Under the pieces are notes generated by a model, which was not told where the DNA came from, searched no databases, and saw only the letters and a program-made list of their open reading frames with translations. 64,000 nucleotides of DNA from Hyperoodon ampullatus. Its lineage: Eukaryota > Chordata > Mammalia > Artiodactyla > Ziphiidae. Every line of letters begins with the position of its first letter. Positions within the stretch are counted from its first letter, which is position 1. Of the stretch, positions 1 to 30,529 are shown in pieces. Both the position numbers and the translations under genes were made by a program. Location of the stretch: contig OX457056.1 in NCBI GenBank assembly GCA_949752795.1, positions 176,910,428 through 176,974,427 on the forward strand. Reading direction: 5' to 3'.

Positions 1-83
1 TGCGCGTCCAGAGCCTGTGCTTCACAACGGGAGAGGCCACAACAGTGAGAAGCCCGCGTACCGCAAAAAAAAAAAAAAAAAAT
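1..83 (+). repeat. CHR SINE, 3' part cut by window edge
   Basis: 3' half of the short CHR form ending GCGTACCGC plus an A tract. The 5' tRNA-like half lies outside the window. Confidence 0.9.
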
Positions 84-769
84 ATTATGTGCCTGACACA
101 TAACAGATGCTCAACAGATATTTAGTAAACTAAGTATTTACTCAAGGAAACTTATCCTACACTCAACGTCATCTACTTTCAGTTTCAAGGAAACAATAGT
201 CCATACTGCAGACCGTGCTGTTTTACATGGGCTTGTCATTGTTCAGATGGGGGATGGGAGGGGTCAAGACAGCTTAATAGGGGTGGAAATGGATAGGAGG
301 CACCATGAAACTGAAGAGACCATCATCTTAAAAATTTCAAACTTGAGTTTGATGTATAAAGTACCCATATGATGTGTGCAGGCCAATTCCCATGATTATA
401 ATGCTCACGGCCCAGAAAGTAGCTGTTTTATTTCAGGAAATATTCTACAATCTTTTAGAACTAGAAGTGGCCTGAGATAGCAACTGTTTCTTTCACAAGT
501 AATGAAATAAAATCTGTGAGTTCAAGAACCTTTTCCATAGTGAAACAACTAGTGATAGGAGAGCTAAGACTCACTGACATGGGATACAACTCAACTCTCA
601 TACAGAGAAATGATGGCTTTCCGCACCTATAAACAGTCTTCATCTGTCATACGGAGAAGGGCCCTTGAAAGATTCTGCTGAGGTTTTCTCCTGGCCAGAA
701 CGAGATGATTACTTCTTGGAGTTTATCAAACTGGAGTGTTAGTCTAATCATTTAAAATTTCTTTTCAGG

Positions 770-1480
770 CATAATTTACATATAGTACAATTTCAGGTGT
801 CCACTTCTACGAATTTTGACAAACATATACAGTCATGAAACTACTACCACTAACAAGATACAAAACATTTCACTACCATTAATAGTCCCCTCCCCCAACC
901 CAAGCCTCTAGCGTCCAGTGATCTTTTCTCTGTCCTGGTATTTTTTTGCCTTTTCCAGGATGGCATATAAATAAAACCATACAATATGTAGCCTTTCAAG
1001 CCTGGCTTATTTCATTTAGCGTAATGCATCTGAGAGTTGTTACAGTATTGCATATATCAGTAGTTTGTTCCTTTTTATTGCTGAGTATGTACGTACCACA
1101 GTTTGTTTATACCCCAGATGATGGACATTTCAGTTGTTTCCAGGTTTTGGCAATTATCAATAAAATCACCATGAACATTCATATAAAGGTTTTTGTACAG
1201 ATACAAATTTTAATTTCTCTTGAGTTAACAGCTAAGAGTGGGACAGCTAGTTTATGTGGTAAGTAAATGTTTATAAGAAACTGCCAAAGTGTTTTCCAAA
1301 GTTGCTGTACCATTTTGCATTCCTCTCAGCAATATGTGAGAGTTCTACTTGCTTCAGATCCTTGCCAGTGCTGTTTTTATTGTTTGTTTGTTTTTTTAAT
1401 ATTAGCCCTTCTCCTAGGTGTGTAGTGGTAACTCACTGTGGTTTTAATCTGCATTCCCCTAATGACTGAGGTTGAGCATC
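770..1480 (-). repeat. Old L1 3' end, antisense (SEPSECS 3' intron)
   Basis: The text matches the reverse complement of the L1 ORF2 C-terminal region, with the conserved GATGGACATTT and TTTTTATTGCTGAGTA phrases. It is heavily mutated. The 106-codon open frame inside it is chance. Confidence 0.65.
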
Positions 1481-1892
1481 TTTTCCTATATCACGTAAAT
1501 CTTAAGAGATGTCCTAACAATGGAAAGTAAATAATTACTTTCATATGCGTTGAATTAGTGGGGAGAAAGGGACTAGGGTAAAACAGGGCACAGAAAATGT
1601 TAAACTTCTGTTACATATTCATAATGCTGTTGAGAGGATCCCTCAGATGACATACATGAAAATACTTTAAAATATATAAATTACTATTATAAATCTAAGG
1701 GACTGTAATTGCTACAAAGTGTTAGAAAGTTATACAGATACAAAAACTGTACCAGGGGCCTCTAGCTCTCCCAAATGGGAGATGAATAAAACATCTTAGT
1801 CTGATCTGCCCTACCAACATTGTTTGTCTACAATTTTGGAGTTGCCCCTGAATTAAACTAGTTTTTAGTGCTGGAGACAAAGTCCAATTTTT

Positions 1893-2097
1893 TTTTTTTT
1901 TTTTTGCGGTATGCGGGCCTCTCACTGTTGTGGCCTCTCCCGTTGCGGAGCACAGGCTCCGGATGCGCAGGCCCAGCGGCCATGGCTCACAGGCCTAGCC
2001 GCTCCGCGGCATGTGGGATCTTCCCAGACCGGGGCACGAACCCGTGTCCCCTGCATCGGCAGGCGGACTCTCAACCACTGTGCCACCAGGGAAGCCC
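1893..2097 (-). repeat. CHR SINE, short form
   Basis: Full-length copy inverted relative to the plus strand, with a T tract on the left and the tRNA-like GGGCTTCCCTGGTGGC start on the right. It is flanked by a 16-bp target duplication at about 1877-1892 and 2098-2113 (ACAAAGTCCAATTTTT). Confidence 0.95.
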
Positions 2098-2600
2098 ACA
2101 AAGTCCAATTTTTAAGCACAAATGTCACTTTTCTTTTCATAACCAACATAATCAATGAGTTCAGCATTCTAATAATGCCAAGGGATGGACTTATTATTTT
2201 AGAATGAGAAGTTGGCCAACATCTGACCTGGCTCTTCCTCCTGCAACTGACATGTCACAACTAAACAAATCTTCAGGCTTCCAAAACTAAAAAGAAAAAA
2301 TTTGTCCATTTGTCTTTTAAGAGCCTCTACCTATAAGTGATAAATGAATTAAATTTTACCGAAATAATAAGAATCCCTGATGCAGGAGTTTTTTAAGACA
2401 AAAACAAACACAAAAGCAAAAATCACTTTTCCAAGATTCCTCAGGATATCTGAACAGACAGGATAACAATGATTAATTGAAAACCACCTAGGGAGGGTCC
2501 AGATCAAAGTAAATCCCCTAGGACTTTGCTAGGTATCTACATCCCAATGTGATAAACCAATAGACAAAAACACCAATACTTTGGAGTACTGTTTTAGTCA

Positions 2601-20476
<17,876 letters not shown>

Positions 20477-20664
20477 TCAGGGCAAAGTGCGTGGTGTCTC
20501 TGAAGAAAACATTTCCGAAGTTACTCTGTGTTCCACTCTTGTTGAATGATGAGCTCTGGGAGTCTGTGCTTCAGCCTTACTCAGGTCGTGTTTCTCAGAT
20601 TCCTGAACCGTTCATCCTTACCCTCATACATCTCAACATTTACAGTTGCCTGGCAACCCCATTT

Positions 20665-20789
20665 TTTTTTTTTTTTTTTTGACCGCACCACCTGGCATGG
20701 GGGAATCTTAATTCCTCAACCAGGGATTGAACCAGTGCCCCCTGCAGGGGAAGCGTGGAGTACTAACCACTGGACCTCCAGGCAATTCC
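20665..20789 (-). repeat. CHR-1-like SINE, short diverged copy
   Basis: The tRNA-like head and an A tail only (about 125 bp), inverted. Flanked by CTGGCAACCCCATTT at 20650-20664 and a one-mismatch copy at 20790-20804. Confidence 0.85.
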
Positions 20790-20804
20790 CTGGCGACCCC
20801 ATTT

Positions 20805-21809
20805 GAAATAGTGGTGCTCCACTCCTTTTCTCCTTTGCATTACAGAATTTTTGGCCATAGCACTTATCATTCACCTCCTGATATAACAGACATTTGTTTA
20901 TACACACACACACACACCCCTATGAATGTAAACTCTCTGAAAGGCAGGGCCTTGGTGTTTGCTGCTAAACTCCACGAACACCTAGAAAAGTGCCCAGAAT
21001 ATAGAAGGGGCTTAAAAAAATTTTTTAATACTGAATTAATGAATTAGTTTCACTATTCAACAACCCAGCACTAGGTGCCTGAGATACAGAAATGAAAAGG
21101 CAGATTCCCTGCCTTTGATTTCCTCCTAATCTTCCCTTTAGGTGAGCCTACAGTAATTCCTGAAATCACTCTTATCTAGTGGTATGCTAGGGCCCACTCG
21201 CACTGGTTCATACTTGCTTGCAAGAGCTGATTGTTAAAAAAATGTTCAGTAATTTTGTGGGCTGGTTTTTAAATACAGCTTCTCTTAATTGTAATTTTAC
21301 AATTAAGCCAACTGTATTAAAAGCAGAAGTAGTAAATACTCAAAGTCATCACTTCCTAATTATTTTACTACATTTTACTATTATCTCTGCTCTTGAGATT
21401 ATTTACATCTGTTGTACCTGAATAGTGGAAATAAGATATATTGGCATCCTACTGCCCATCTCTTTCCAACTCCCTTTTTTAGTGGCATCATGTTGGTAGC
21501 TTGAAACTGGCTGTGGTAGGAGTATTTACACCATGGAAATCAGCAAACTCTACAAATCCGGCTCTTACCTTCCCCCCATACACCACTCCCCTAGGACTCA
21601 GTTGTTTAACATGTACCAACTCACCACTATTCCTACTGCATGTTCCCAGGGCATCTTGCCATTTATCAGCCACAGTGCTTGTCAAATTCCATTTCAATTG
21701 TTAATGTTTTGTCTTCCTCAACTAGACTGTGAGCTCCTGGTTGACAAGGACTATATTTGACATCTGTGTTCAAAGCACAGCACGGAACACTATGTAATAG
21801 ATGTTCAAC
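20805..21809. other. Intergenic, upstream of SEPSECS
   Basis: Mostly unassigned. A short CA run lies at 20903-20918. A MIR/L2-type 3' fragment occupies about 21720-21810 (TAGACTGTGAGCTCCTGGTT). Short open frames on both strands look like chance. Confidence 0.6.
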
Positions 21810-21814
21810 AGCTT

Positions 21815-21990
21815 CTCCTTGCCAACAGCCTCCAATCACAGCACACCTGAACCCTTCCTCTTTTTCACCATAAAGCTTTTCCACTCCTCTGCCTGCCTCT
21901 GAGTCTGCCAAATGCAAGTGGTAGTAACTAACTCTCTTGCACTACCAAGTTCTGAATAAATAGTCTCTGTTTGTTATTTAGATGGTCTTC
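21815..21990 (+). repeat. 5' LTR remnant of the ERV
   Basis: Its 5' part is lost against a MIR-like end. It keeps the TATAAAGC-equivalent box, a polyadenylation signal in TTCTGAATAAATAG at about 21951-21964, and the GTCTCTGTTTGTTATTTAG R/U5 phrase. Confidence 0.65.
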
Positions 21991-22991
21991 ATTACTTTCC
22001 ACAGTTTTCCTGAAGACTCCACTGAGACACGGACTGCACTGTCCATCACTATGGACCCCAGGCTTCAGCCAGATGAGGTTCTCACAGAGACCGTAGTGCC
22101 TTACTCCTTGTTGCTGTCAAGTCTGTGCCAACATGGTAAGTCAGTGCCGAATCTGAGCTCCACTATATTTGTGTTGAGTTCCTCAGCTATTTATTCTAAG
22201 TTTGGTACCCAGGTTTTGTTATTGCTTCCGATTTTGTTTGACATCCTTGGTGGAATCAGACCATTCCTTTTCATGCTTTTTGGTTCTCTTTTGTACTTCT
22301 GTTTTGTATTGAGCTGTCTGAAAGTGTGGTCATAAGAAGAAGAATCATGGGGTAGAACACAGGCATAGGCCCTGTAAGCCTGTTGTTTGAGCCAGCCTCA
22401 CAGACTGATGAGTTTGCTGTTCTTACCAGACCGGCATACATTTGGACAAACTTCGTTGCGAGTCACCAGTAAAACTGGATGAGGTTCTCCTTTCCTCTTG
22501 ATTTTTTGTCCTGAGAGCTTGCCTTTGATCAAGAGGGAGTTCACTCTAATTTTCCACCTGCCAAGGGGCACAGATTGTTGGGTCTGTGTTCAGAGGGGTC
22601 TTGAAACATGAAGAGAACAAACATCACTTTTAACCAACCATTGTCAGCTCTCCTGAGGTCATCAAAGCTTAAAACCTCTCCTCCTCTGGGAAAAATGGCT
22701 GCTTCTTATGTGTATTTTTATTACAATCCTAATTCTGGTGCCTAGTTCTCTAAATGGCGTAATGTCAACAGTGGGTATTTGGGCCTTCAGTGGCCACTCT
22801 GGGGAACATTTGACTTGAATACATATTTTATTAGATAGGCACCTTAGAAAAGAAAGGGAATTAAGATTTCTCAGGCCCAATGGGCAGCTGTGTTTGATTA
22901 GTATGCAGAAGCCTCCAAAGGAAATTCTGGTTCGAAAAGTATTTCACTAAAAGATTCTGTAGCCAAAGCCAATGAGCAATTTAACAAACTT

Positions 22992-23387
22992 TTTTTTTAA
23001 AGATATTATCTTTTTTAAAAATTTATTTATTTATGTATTTATTTTTGGCTGCATTGGGTATTTGTTGCTGCGCGTGGGGTCTTTGTTGCTGCACGTGGGC
23101 TTTCTCTAGTTGCAGTGAGCAGGGGCCACTCTTCGTTGCGGTGTTCAGGCTTCTCATTGCGGTGGCTTCTCTTGTTGCAGAGCATGGGTCCTAGGCGTAC
23201 GGGCTTCAGTAGTTGTGGTACATGGGCTCAGTAGTTGTAGCTCGTGACCTCTAGAGTGCAGGCTCAGTAATTGTGGCACACGGGCTTAGTTGCTCTGCGA
23301 CATGTGGGATCCTCCTGGACCAGGGCTCGAACCCGTGTCCCCTGCATTGGCAGGCGATTCCTAACCACTGTGCCACCAGGGAAGTCC
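22992..23387 (-). repeat. CHR SINE, long form, inside the ERV
   Basis: About 395 bp, inverted, starting on the left with a TTTATTTATTTATG-type tail. Perfect 15-bp target duplication CAATTTAACAAACTT at 22977-22991 and 23388-23402. Confidence 0.95.
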
Positions 23388-24939
23388 CAATTTAACAAAC
23401 TTAAGCAACAATAAACTAGACTCCTTTCCTAGTAAATCCTCCTCATCCTGGTGCCTCCCTACATCCAGATGTCCCTCTTCTTCCTTGTCCCTGTGATCTC
23501 ATCAACTCTTCCCTTCTCTTCCTCTTGTCCACACCCCCTTCCTTCTCCCAGAAACTCTCCTAAGGGTACAAAATGCCAGTTGCCTCTAAAGATCCATCCC
23601 TCCTATGAGCCAGATATATGGGCAACTGCATAATTTAAACTTTGGACCCAAGATGAATTAAGAGCTATAATTAAGCATCTCTGCTGCCATATAAGACCAG
23701 CAACTATTCATAGGAGAATTTTAAATTAGTTTGGGTGCATATGATTCAGGGTTACCTAACCTATATCAACTTGTACACATGTTGGTCAGAACCTCAGAAC
23801 CTCAGCTAAATCTTGGATGGCAAAGCTGATTGGATTGACCCAGAAAGGCATCTACAGAATCTCTCTTTCTACAATAAACCTGTCGAAAAAAAAGGATCTA
23901 AAAAATATATATATATTTGAAAAGCAGGACAAAGTCTCCTAAAAGTACTGTAGTATCCATAAACATTTCCAATAAAAATTTATTGGACCGTAATTGAACC
24001 ATACAAACAGAAAAATGATGAAAATATAGGAGATTTCCATGATTTTCTAGTAGAAAATACCTTCTGAAAAAATTCAGGAGTTAATGAAGGTGCCAGTTGT
24101 AAAAGTAGTCCTTACATCTCATTTTGTCAATGGGGTTAAACCTGAACTAGAAGCCTAATTCAAAAGTAGAAATTAGAATGGGAAATATCTCCTTTGCCTG
24201 AACAAAAACACCTGTCAGAACATTTTGAACAGCTTTAGATAAAAGTAAGACAGAATCCAAAATAAACTATAATCATGCAGATTCAACAGCTAGGTGGCCC
24301 ACTTCCCACACAACTATTTTTGACAAGGTAGATATTGTAAACAAAAAGGACACTGGAAAAAAAGAATGTCCCATCCTATAAAAGAAAAACCAAGATGAAG
24401 AAAATCCCTCGATTCTGATCAGTGGGGGTGCTCTGAAAAAGGAAAACACTTTCAATATCCTGACTTGCCCTTAAACACTCAAGTTGAATAAATATAGATG
24501 GTCAACCTCATCAATTCCTGGTAGATAGGGATGCTACTCTTACTACATTAAACACCATCTTTGCTCAACCTCTTCCTCAGAGTAACCATACACACAAGTG
24601 ACAATTCTTTCAAATAACCCACAGATATTTCCTATCTCCCAGCCCTTAGCTGTAACACTTTAGCCCTTGAATAAAAAACATTCCTTCCTTCTCTGTGATA
24701 CCACCCTGCAAATTTAATAGGGAGAGACTTACTTTGCAAATGGAATTGTAATATTAAATACACAACAGAACGACTATTAAAGTTCCAGAGGACTCTTCTA
24801 TTCATAATCAAGTTGTGTCTGTTCTGGATATACCTTTGCCTTCTCTATTATATTTGATGCATACCCCAGATAAAGGTCTTGACATCATACATGACATTCT
24901 ATGACCTTAAAAGTCTCCTGACATAGAAAACTAATTAGA

Positions 24940-25460
24940 GCAGTAAATAGATCCTACCAAATATCCCCAATATCCCTTGAAGCCAGAAACAAATGAAGGT
25001 TTCAAAGCTGTAGTTGAATGCCTTATATCCAAAGGTCTTCTCATATCCTTCACTAGCCCTTGTAACACTCAGTAAAGAAACCAAATGGATAAGGATATCA
25101 ATTTCTTCAAGATCTCAGGACAATCAACAAAACTTTTATCCCTCACTTCCCAGTGATACCTAACACAAATACTATCTTGGCATCAACTCTACCTGAAGCT
25201 ACTTGCTTTACTGTAGTGGACCTTTGCTTTGTCTTTTTTGATGTGCCTCTAGATCACATCTAGGACAGTCAATACCTTTTAGCCATCACCTGAAGAAGAT
25301 AACAGTATTCCTAGACAGTCATGCCCCAGAGGTTCACTGAAGCCCCCTCCTATTTTTCTCAGTTCCTCAACCAAGTCTTAACAGATCTAAATTTCCCATG
25401 TTATTAAGTTCTGATACAATATGTAGATGATGCCTTACTTTATTCAAAGATTAAGAAAAC
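24940..25460 (+). pseudogene. ERV reverse transcriptase relic
   Basis: Translated pieces show the gamma-type RT N-terminal motifs, an FTVVDL-like catalytic stretch, and YVDD at 25420-25431. At least one in-frame stop lies between them and the frame shifts. No functional enzyme can be made. Confidence 0.8.
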
Positions 25461-26242
25461 TTGAAAAAGGATTCCATTTACTTGCTCTCAGTCTTAGAAG
25501 AAAAGGGACAAAGTTTCAACAGATAAACTGCAGTTTTTACAAAGCACAGTCCATTAGTTAGGTCATGGGATATCTAAGGAGGGGAAAACGCTCTCTCTTG
25601 ATAGACAAACGACTATTCAAACTTACCTTAGACCTCTCACAAAATAACAGTATGACAGGATTTCTAGGTTTAACTGGATATTGCAGACAAATTTTTATAA
25701 GATTACAATGCCTCTTTATGAGTTGACTAAGTTCTCAGTAAGAGACCTTTTCTGGGAACCCAGATATGGAACAGGCCTTCTGTAATATGAAGAAAGTTCT
25801 TCAGTAGATTCATTCATGGGCATTCCTAACTACAAAATTCCCTTTTGTCTATATGTGCGTAAGTGATCTGGACAAGCCCTTGGGATTTTAATTCAACTTC
25901 ATGGGAACCATCAAAAACTTATTGCCAGACCCTTGACCTGGTTGCAAAGATTTATTCCCCATGTCTTATAGTAATAGCTGCTGCTAAAAATAAATAAATA
26001 AATAATTGTTGAGGTTTCTGCTGAGCTAGTTCTAGGCTCCTTGCTTGACGTCACAGTTCCTCATACAGGACAGACATTACTACTGGCTAAGAACATGCAA
26101 CACTTTTCAGCCAGCTGATTAACCTCCTATGACATTGTTACTCTTGTAGTCTCGCATTGCTAACTATTCACCACTCCAACACTGAATTTGCCACTTTGCC
26201 AGAGGAATGTGAACCTCACAATTGTCTTACCTTTGCTAGGGA

Positions 26243-26443
26243 ATGTTGTGTACGCATTCAAATGTATTAGAGAATGCCACTGAGAACCACAAACTAATAT
26301 TATTTGTTGATGGCTCATACCTCAAAACTGAAACTGGAGGTCATCAAGCAGGATATACTATCACTAATTTAAGCTCTCCTTTGGAATGCAGTCCTCTGCC
26401 CAAGGTAAAAATCAGCCCAGATGCCAGAACTTATTGCACTTAA
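26243..26443 (+). pseudogene. ERV RNase H fragment
   Basis: 66-codon open stretch with the RNase H start motif LFVDGSYLK and HQAGYTI. The later catalytic residues are out of frame or lost. Confidence 0.75.
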
Positions 26444-27324
26444 TAGAGCTAGTCAATTAACCAAAGACCAGAGAGTAAGCATGTATAGAAAGATAGAATG
26501 TATGCTTTTGGAATAGTACATGACTTTGAAAACAATACTGGAAATCTCATTTAAAAAATGGATGAGTTAGGAAACTTTAGGTGCATTCCTACATCTTAGA
26601 GAGGTGGCTGTTATGAAAATGGAGGCTCATGCAAAAAGGGATAATATGGTAAAGAAAATGCTCTAGCAGATCATTGTGCCAAATAAGCAGCCTTAACCAA
26701 TGTTATGATCCTACCTAAACCTCAAAGCATCAATCTATGGAGATATTCGAAGAGGCCATTATAAATATCAGTGTTTAACCCCTGACTTTGAAAGGTAAAA
26801 ATGGAAAACTCTGGTTGTACCTTTCGCTCAGATAGTCTCTGGAACTCCCAAGATGGCTGCTTGGTGTCATCAGATGACTTCAAATGGAAATTAGCTAAAT
26901 TTCTCCATGAAACTACTTATCATGATAGAGACAAATCAGTTGCTGTCTTAGACCAGGACTGATCAGGAAACTCTAAAAGGTTAGCTGAGGTTATTTTCAG
27001 GTCATGTGTCACCAATCAACAACGTAATCCTGAAAAAAACCATAAAGGTGGGACGTAGCCTGGAACCAAAGCCTCAATAGCCTTTTGAACACCTTCAATT
27101 TATTGTTATGTCTATTTTAAAATATTTTTTAGTGATTGTATGTCTACTTTCAGGATGAGCTGCAGCATTTCCTTGCCAAAAAGCTATAGGCTTCACAGCT
27201 ACTAAAAATCTGCTTGATTTTTATTTCTAACCTGGAGCATACCAATTTGTACATCAGGTGACCAAGCACACACTTTACGGTAATCATTATAAAAGAATTC
27301 TGTAATGCATTACCCCTTACTCAA

Positions 27325-27790
27325 AAACTACATTGTTCTTACCACCCACAATGTTCTGGAAATGTTGAAAGAACCGATAACATCCTTAAATTTAAATTAA
27401 CAAAACTTTCAGAAATGTTTGCCATCATTTGGCCAAAGGTAATCCCACTCCCACTAGCCTTTATGGCCATATGGTCCATCCCCTTGGGGACACATCACAT
27501 ATCACATCAGTTATTCCCCTATGAATTGGCAACTGGAAGGCCCAAGCATTTAGGGATTTCACCTTTAATAATAGTCTCTATCCTGCTGCACACAGACATG
27601 AGAAAATACTGCAGGGACTCATGTACTATACCGCGTCCTATCACCAAGATCATTTTGCCATTATTCCACAACATCTTCCTAAACAGCCTCTTTGTGATCT
27701 TCGGCCAGGAGATTTCAGCTATTGGAAGACATATAAGAGACAAACTGTTTTTGAACCTCATTGGTAAAGACCTTATCAGGAACTGCTAAC
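27325..27790 (+). pseudogene. ERV integrase fragment
   Basis: Contains the core-domain helix motif HPQCSGNVERTD, with the third catalytic Glu. It then runs into a 124-codon open frame holding the gamma-type C-terminal region (LGTHH, PYELATGRP). Upstream catalytic residues are not recoverable in one frame. Confidence 0.75.
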
Positions 27791-28058
27791 AACAAGTACA
27801 ACAGTGTTACTCCAGAGAGTCAATCATGGGATTCAAGTTTCACAACTAAAGAATCAATTCAGAATTCCATGCAATTAGAAGATTACTCCAATAAGGCAGC
27901 TCAAAGTGAAGATTCTCAGGGATCTTCTAGAAGAAGCCAATCTTTGGAAGTTGACAGCTGACTCAAGACCTTCAGAAAAAGCAGATAACCTCAAATAGTA
28001 GACAGCTTCCTCCCAAGATATTGAACCAAGATCCCTGCCCTATTCCTGTTTTGTTTTT

Positions 28059-28263
28059 GTTTTTGTTTTTTTCAGTATACGGGCCTCTCACTGTTGTGGC
28101 CTCTCCCACTGCAGAGCACAGGCTCCGGACGCACAGGCTCCGCGGCCATGGCTCACGGGCCCAGCCGCTCCACGGCATGTTGGATCCTCCCGGACCGGGG
28201 CACGAACCCGTGTCCCCCGCATCGGCAGGTGGACTCCCAACCACTGCGCCACCAGGGAAGCCC
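28059..28263 (-). repeat. CHR SINE, short form, inside the ERV
   Basis: Complete, inverted. Target duplication CCTGTTTTGTTTTT at about 28045-28058 and 28264-28277. Confidence 0.92.
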
Positions 28264-28959
28264 CCTGTTTTGTTTTTTTATCTGCTTGCTTATTCTCTAC
28301 CTGGGAGAATTACTGATTCATTGCTCAGGCAGGGTCCCCAGTGGTGAGAATCATACAAAGAGAAAAGACTATAAGAAACTTGTTGCTAACTAAAGCAGAA
28401 TTTTTCAATGATACCATTTCTGCTCTAGATGGAATACAAATTAGTTGCAATTCATTGGCATGAGTAGTAATGGACAAATGCATTTTTCTAGGTTTCTTAT
28501 TGGCCAGTCATGGTGGCATCTGTGCCATTGCTAAAATTCTTGCTGTACTTAGATCAATAAAAAATCCAAGATAGAAAAGGCTATACATTGTTTTAAGGAA
28601 AAAGCTAATTAGCTGGCTTAAGTTGATACTCATGGCCTGTAAGATTTGCTGTCTTGGCCTGAGTTGGATCTACTGAGTTCCTGGTTCTAAAGCATCTTAA
28701 AAGAACTTTTACTTGTTTTTGTCATAATGGTCATGATGCTGGTCTTTGCATTCTATGTAGAGTCTTAAATTCTCCTGTACACTCACTCTTTCATCAGATT
28801 ATTACCATAATAATAAAACAACAAAAAGTTTAAGAAGATCTCACAATAAAATTGACTATGAAGGCAACTGAACAATCCCTAGGAGGTGAAGATCTGGATC
28901 TCTAGCCTTCCCTACATTGGCCAACCTCTTTCAAGTGAGAAAATGACCCAAAAGGGCAG

Positions 28960-29340
28960 GGTCTGAGGAGCTGACTATACAAAGGAACACTAGCCAGACC
29001 ATTTATGATGATAGAACTCGTACCCAAAACCTTGCAGCAACCAGTCCAGGAAGGCAAACCACTGTCTCTGCAGCAATCATCCTAGAATAGTCAGGACTTG
29101 GTCAAGCACCAAAAGCATCCCTTTAATTTGCCTCCACTTCCAAAGCAGGACTGATTCGAAAAAGCTATTCTTCACACCAGTCACATAAGATACCTCATTT
29201 CTAGTTAACCCATCTCTAGCTTCCTCATGCCAACAGCCTACAATCGGAGTATACCTGACGCCTTCTCTTTTTTTCCATTATAAAGCTTTCCCACTGCCCT
29301 GCCTGCCTCCATTGCCATTGAGAAGGGCACTTCAGCTCCA
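28960..29340 (+). repeat. 3' LTR remnant of the ERV
   Basis: U3-like stretch beginning near TGAGGAGCTGAC, then the segment shared with the 5' LTR at 29225-29315. The R/U5 end is missing. Confidence 0.6.
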
Positions 29341-29369
29341 TGATATTTTTCTCCAAAACTAATAACCCC

Positions 29370-29775
29370 ATTATAACCATGGGAAAATATCAGACAAACC
29401 CTAATTGAGGAACATTCTAGGAAATTACTGACCAGTACTCCTCGAAACTGTCCTAATCATGGAAAAAAATAAAATCTGAGAAATTATCATAGACCGAAGA
29501 AAACTAGGGAAGGCATGGTGACTGAATGCAGTGTGGTTTCCTGGATTGAATCCTGGAACAGAAAGAGGACATTGGTGAGAAAACCAGAAAAATCCAAATA
29601 ACAGTCTGAAGTGTGGTCAACAGTATGTGTCAATATTGGTTTCTTTGTTTTGACAAATGTGTTATGGTAATATTAGACATTAACATTAGGAGAAGCTAGG
29701 TGAAGGATATATGGGAAACTTTATCCATCTCCGTACATCTAAAATTGTTCCAGAATTTAAAAATTTATTTTTTTT
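29370..29775 (+). repeat. Old L1M-type 3' end
   Basis: Resembles mammal-wide L1M 3' UTR text (GACCAGTACTCCTCGAAACT, GTTTTGACAAATGTGTTATG, CTAAAATTGTTCCAGAATTT). The subfamily cannot be named by eye. 29776-30525 shows nothing further. Confidence 0.5.
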
Positions 29776-30529
29776 AAAAATGGACACATTTGCAGGCAAA
29801 AACAGAGAGTTTTCAACAACAGAACACCACTCAAGGAAATGCTAAAGAGTGTCCTCAAGGCAAAAAGAAAAAGTTCCAGATGAGATAGCAAAGATGCAAG
29901 AAGGGATAAGGAACAACGAAAATATATGGATGTAAATATATGGGTGAATCTAGGCTAATATTGTCTACATAAAAAACTACAGTAATGTGTTGAGGGATTT
30001 AACTATATATAGAATTAAAGTACATGGTAGGCATTTAAGTAGGGAGGAGGTAAATAGCGTAAATACAGTTAAAGTGTTCTGAGGGTTTTGTAGTCATAGA
30101 GTGGCCCATGAACTTACTAGAAAGCAGAATCTTGGTCCTCTCCCCAGACTTACTAAATCATAATTTTCATTTTAACAAGCTCCCCTGTGATTCACATGCA
30201 CATTAAAGTTTGGGAAATACTGTTCCAAAGGTGCTTGTATTGTCTCAAAAAGAGAGTAAAACTACCAATTGATATTACATTTTTGCAAATCTAGAGTTTA
30301 TTTTATAATCTCTAGGGTAACCAATAAAGGAATAGTTTTAAAAAGTGTGTAATTTCCAATCTAACATGGGGGAAAAGTGGGATAACAAAAAATAATCAGT
30401 TCAAAATAAGGCAGAAAAGAGTGAAAAAGAAACAGAACAGGTAGGACACATAGAAACTATATTAAATATAAGTGAAGCAAATTATCAGACAATTTTTTAA
30501 AAACAATTATATGCTTTGTGCTGAGAACA

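Larger units (their letters stand above)
21810..29340 (+). mobile_element. Decayed class I (gamma-like) endogenous retrovirus with two LTR remnants
   Basis: Similar LTR segments at about 21820-21900 and 29225-29315 share GCCAACAGCCT, then a TATAAAGCTTT-like box, then CTGCCTGCCT. Between them, pol relics occur in the right order on the plus strand: reverse transcriptase from about 24940 with a YVDD catalytic motif at 25420-25431, RNase H with its first catalytic Asp at 26309, and an integrase core stretch at about 27330-27420 followed by its C-terminal part to about 27790. Stops and frameshifts break every domain. No gag or env is readable. Two CHR SINEs are inserted. Old and non-coding. Confidence 0.8.

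Noticed and set aside
26243..27789. Domesticated retroviral integrase or RNase H gene
   Set aside because: Open stretches are short, separated by stops and frameshifts, and lack the full catalytic set in one frame.
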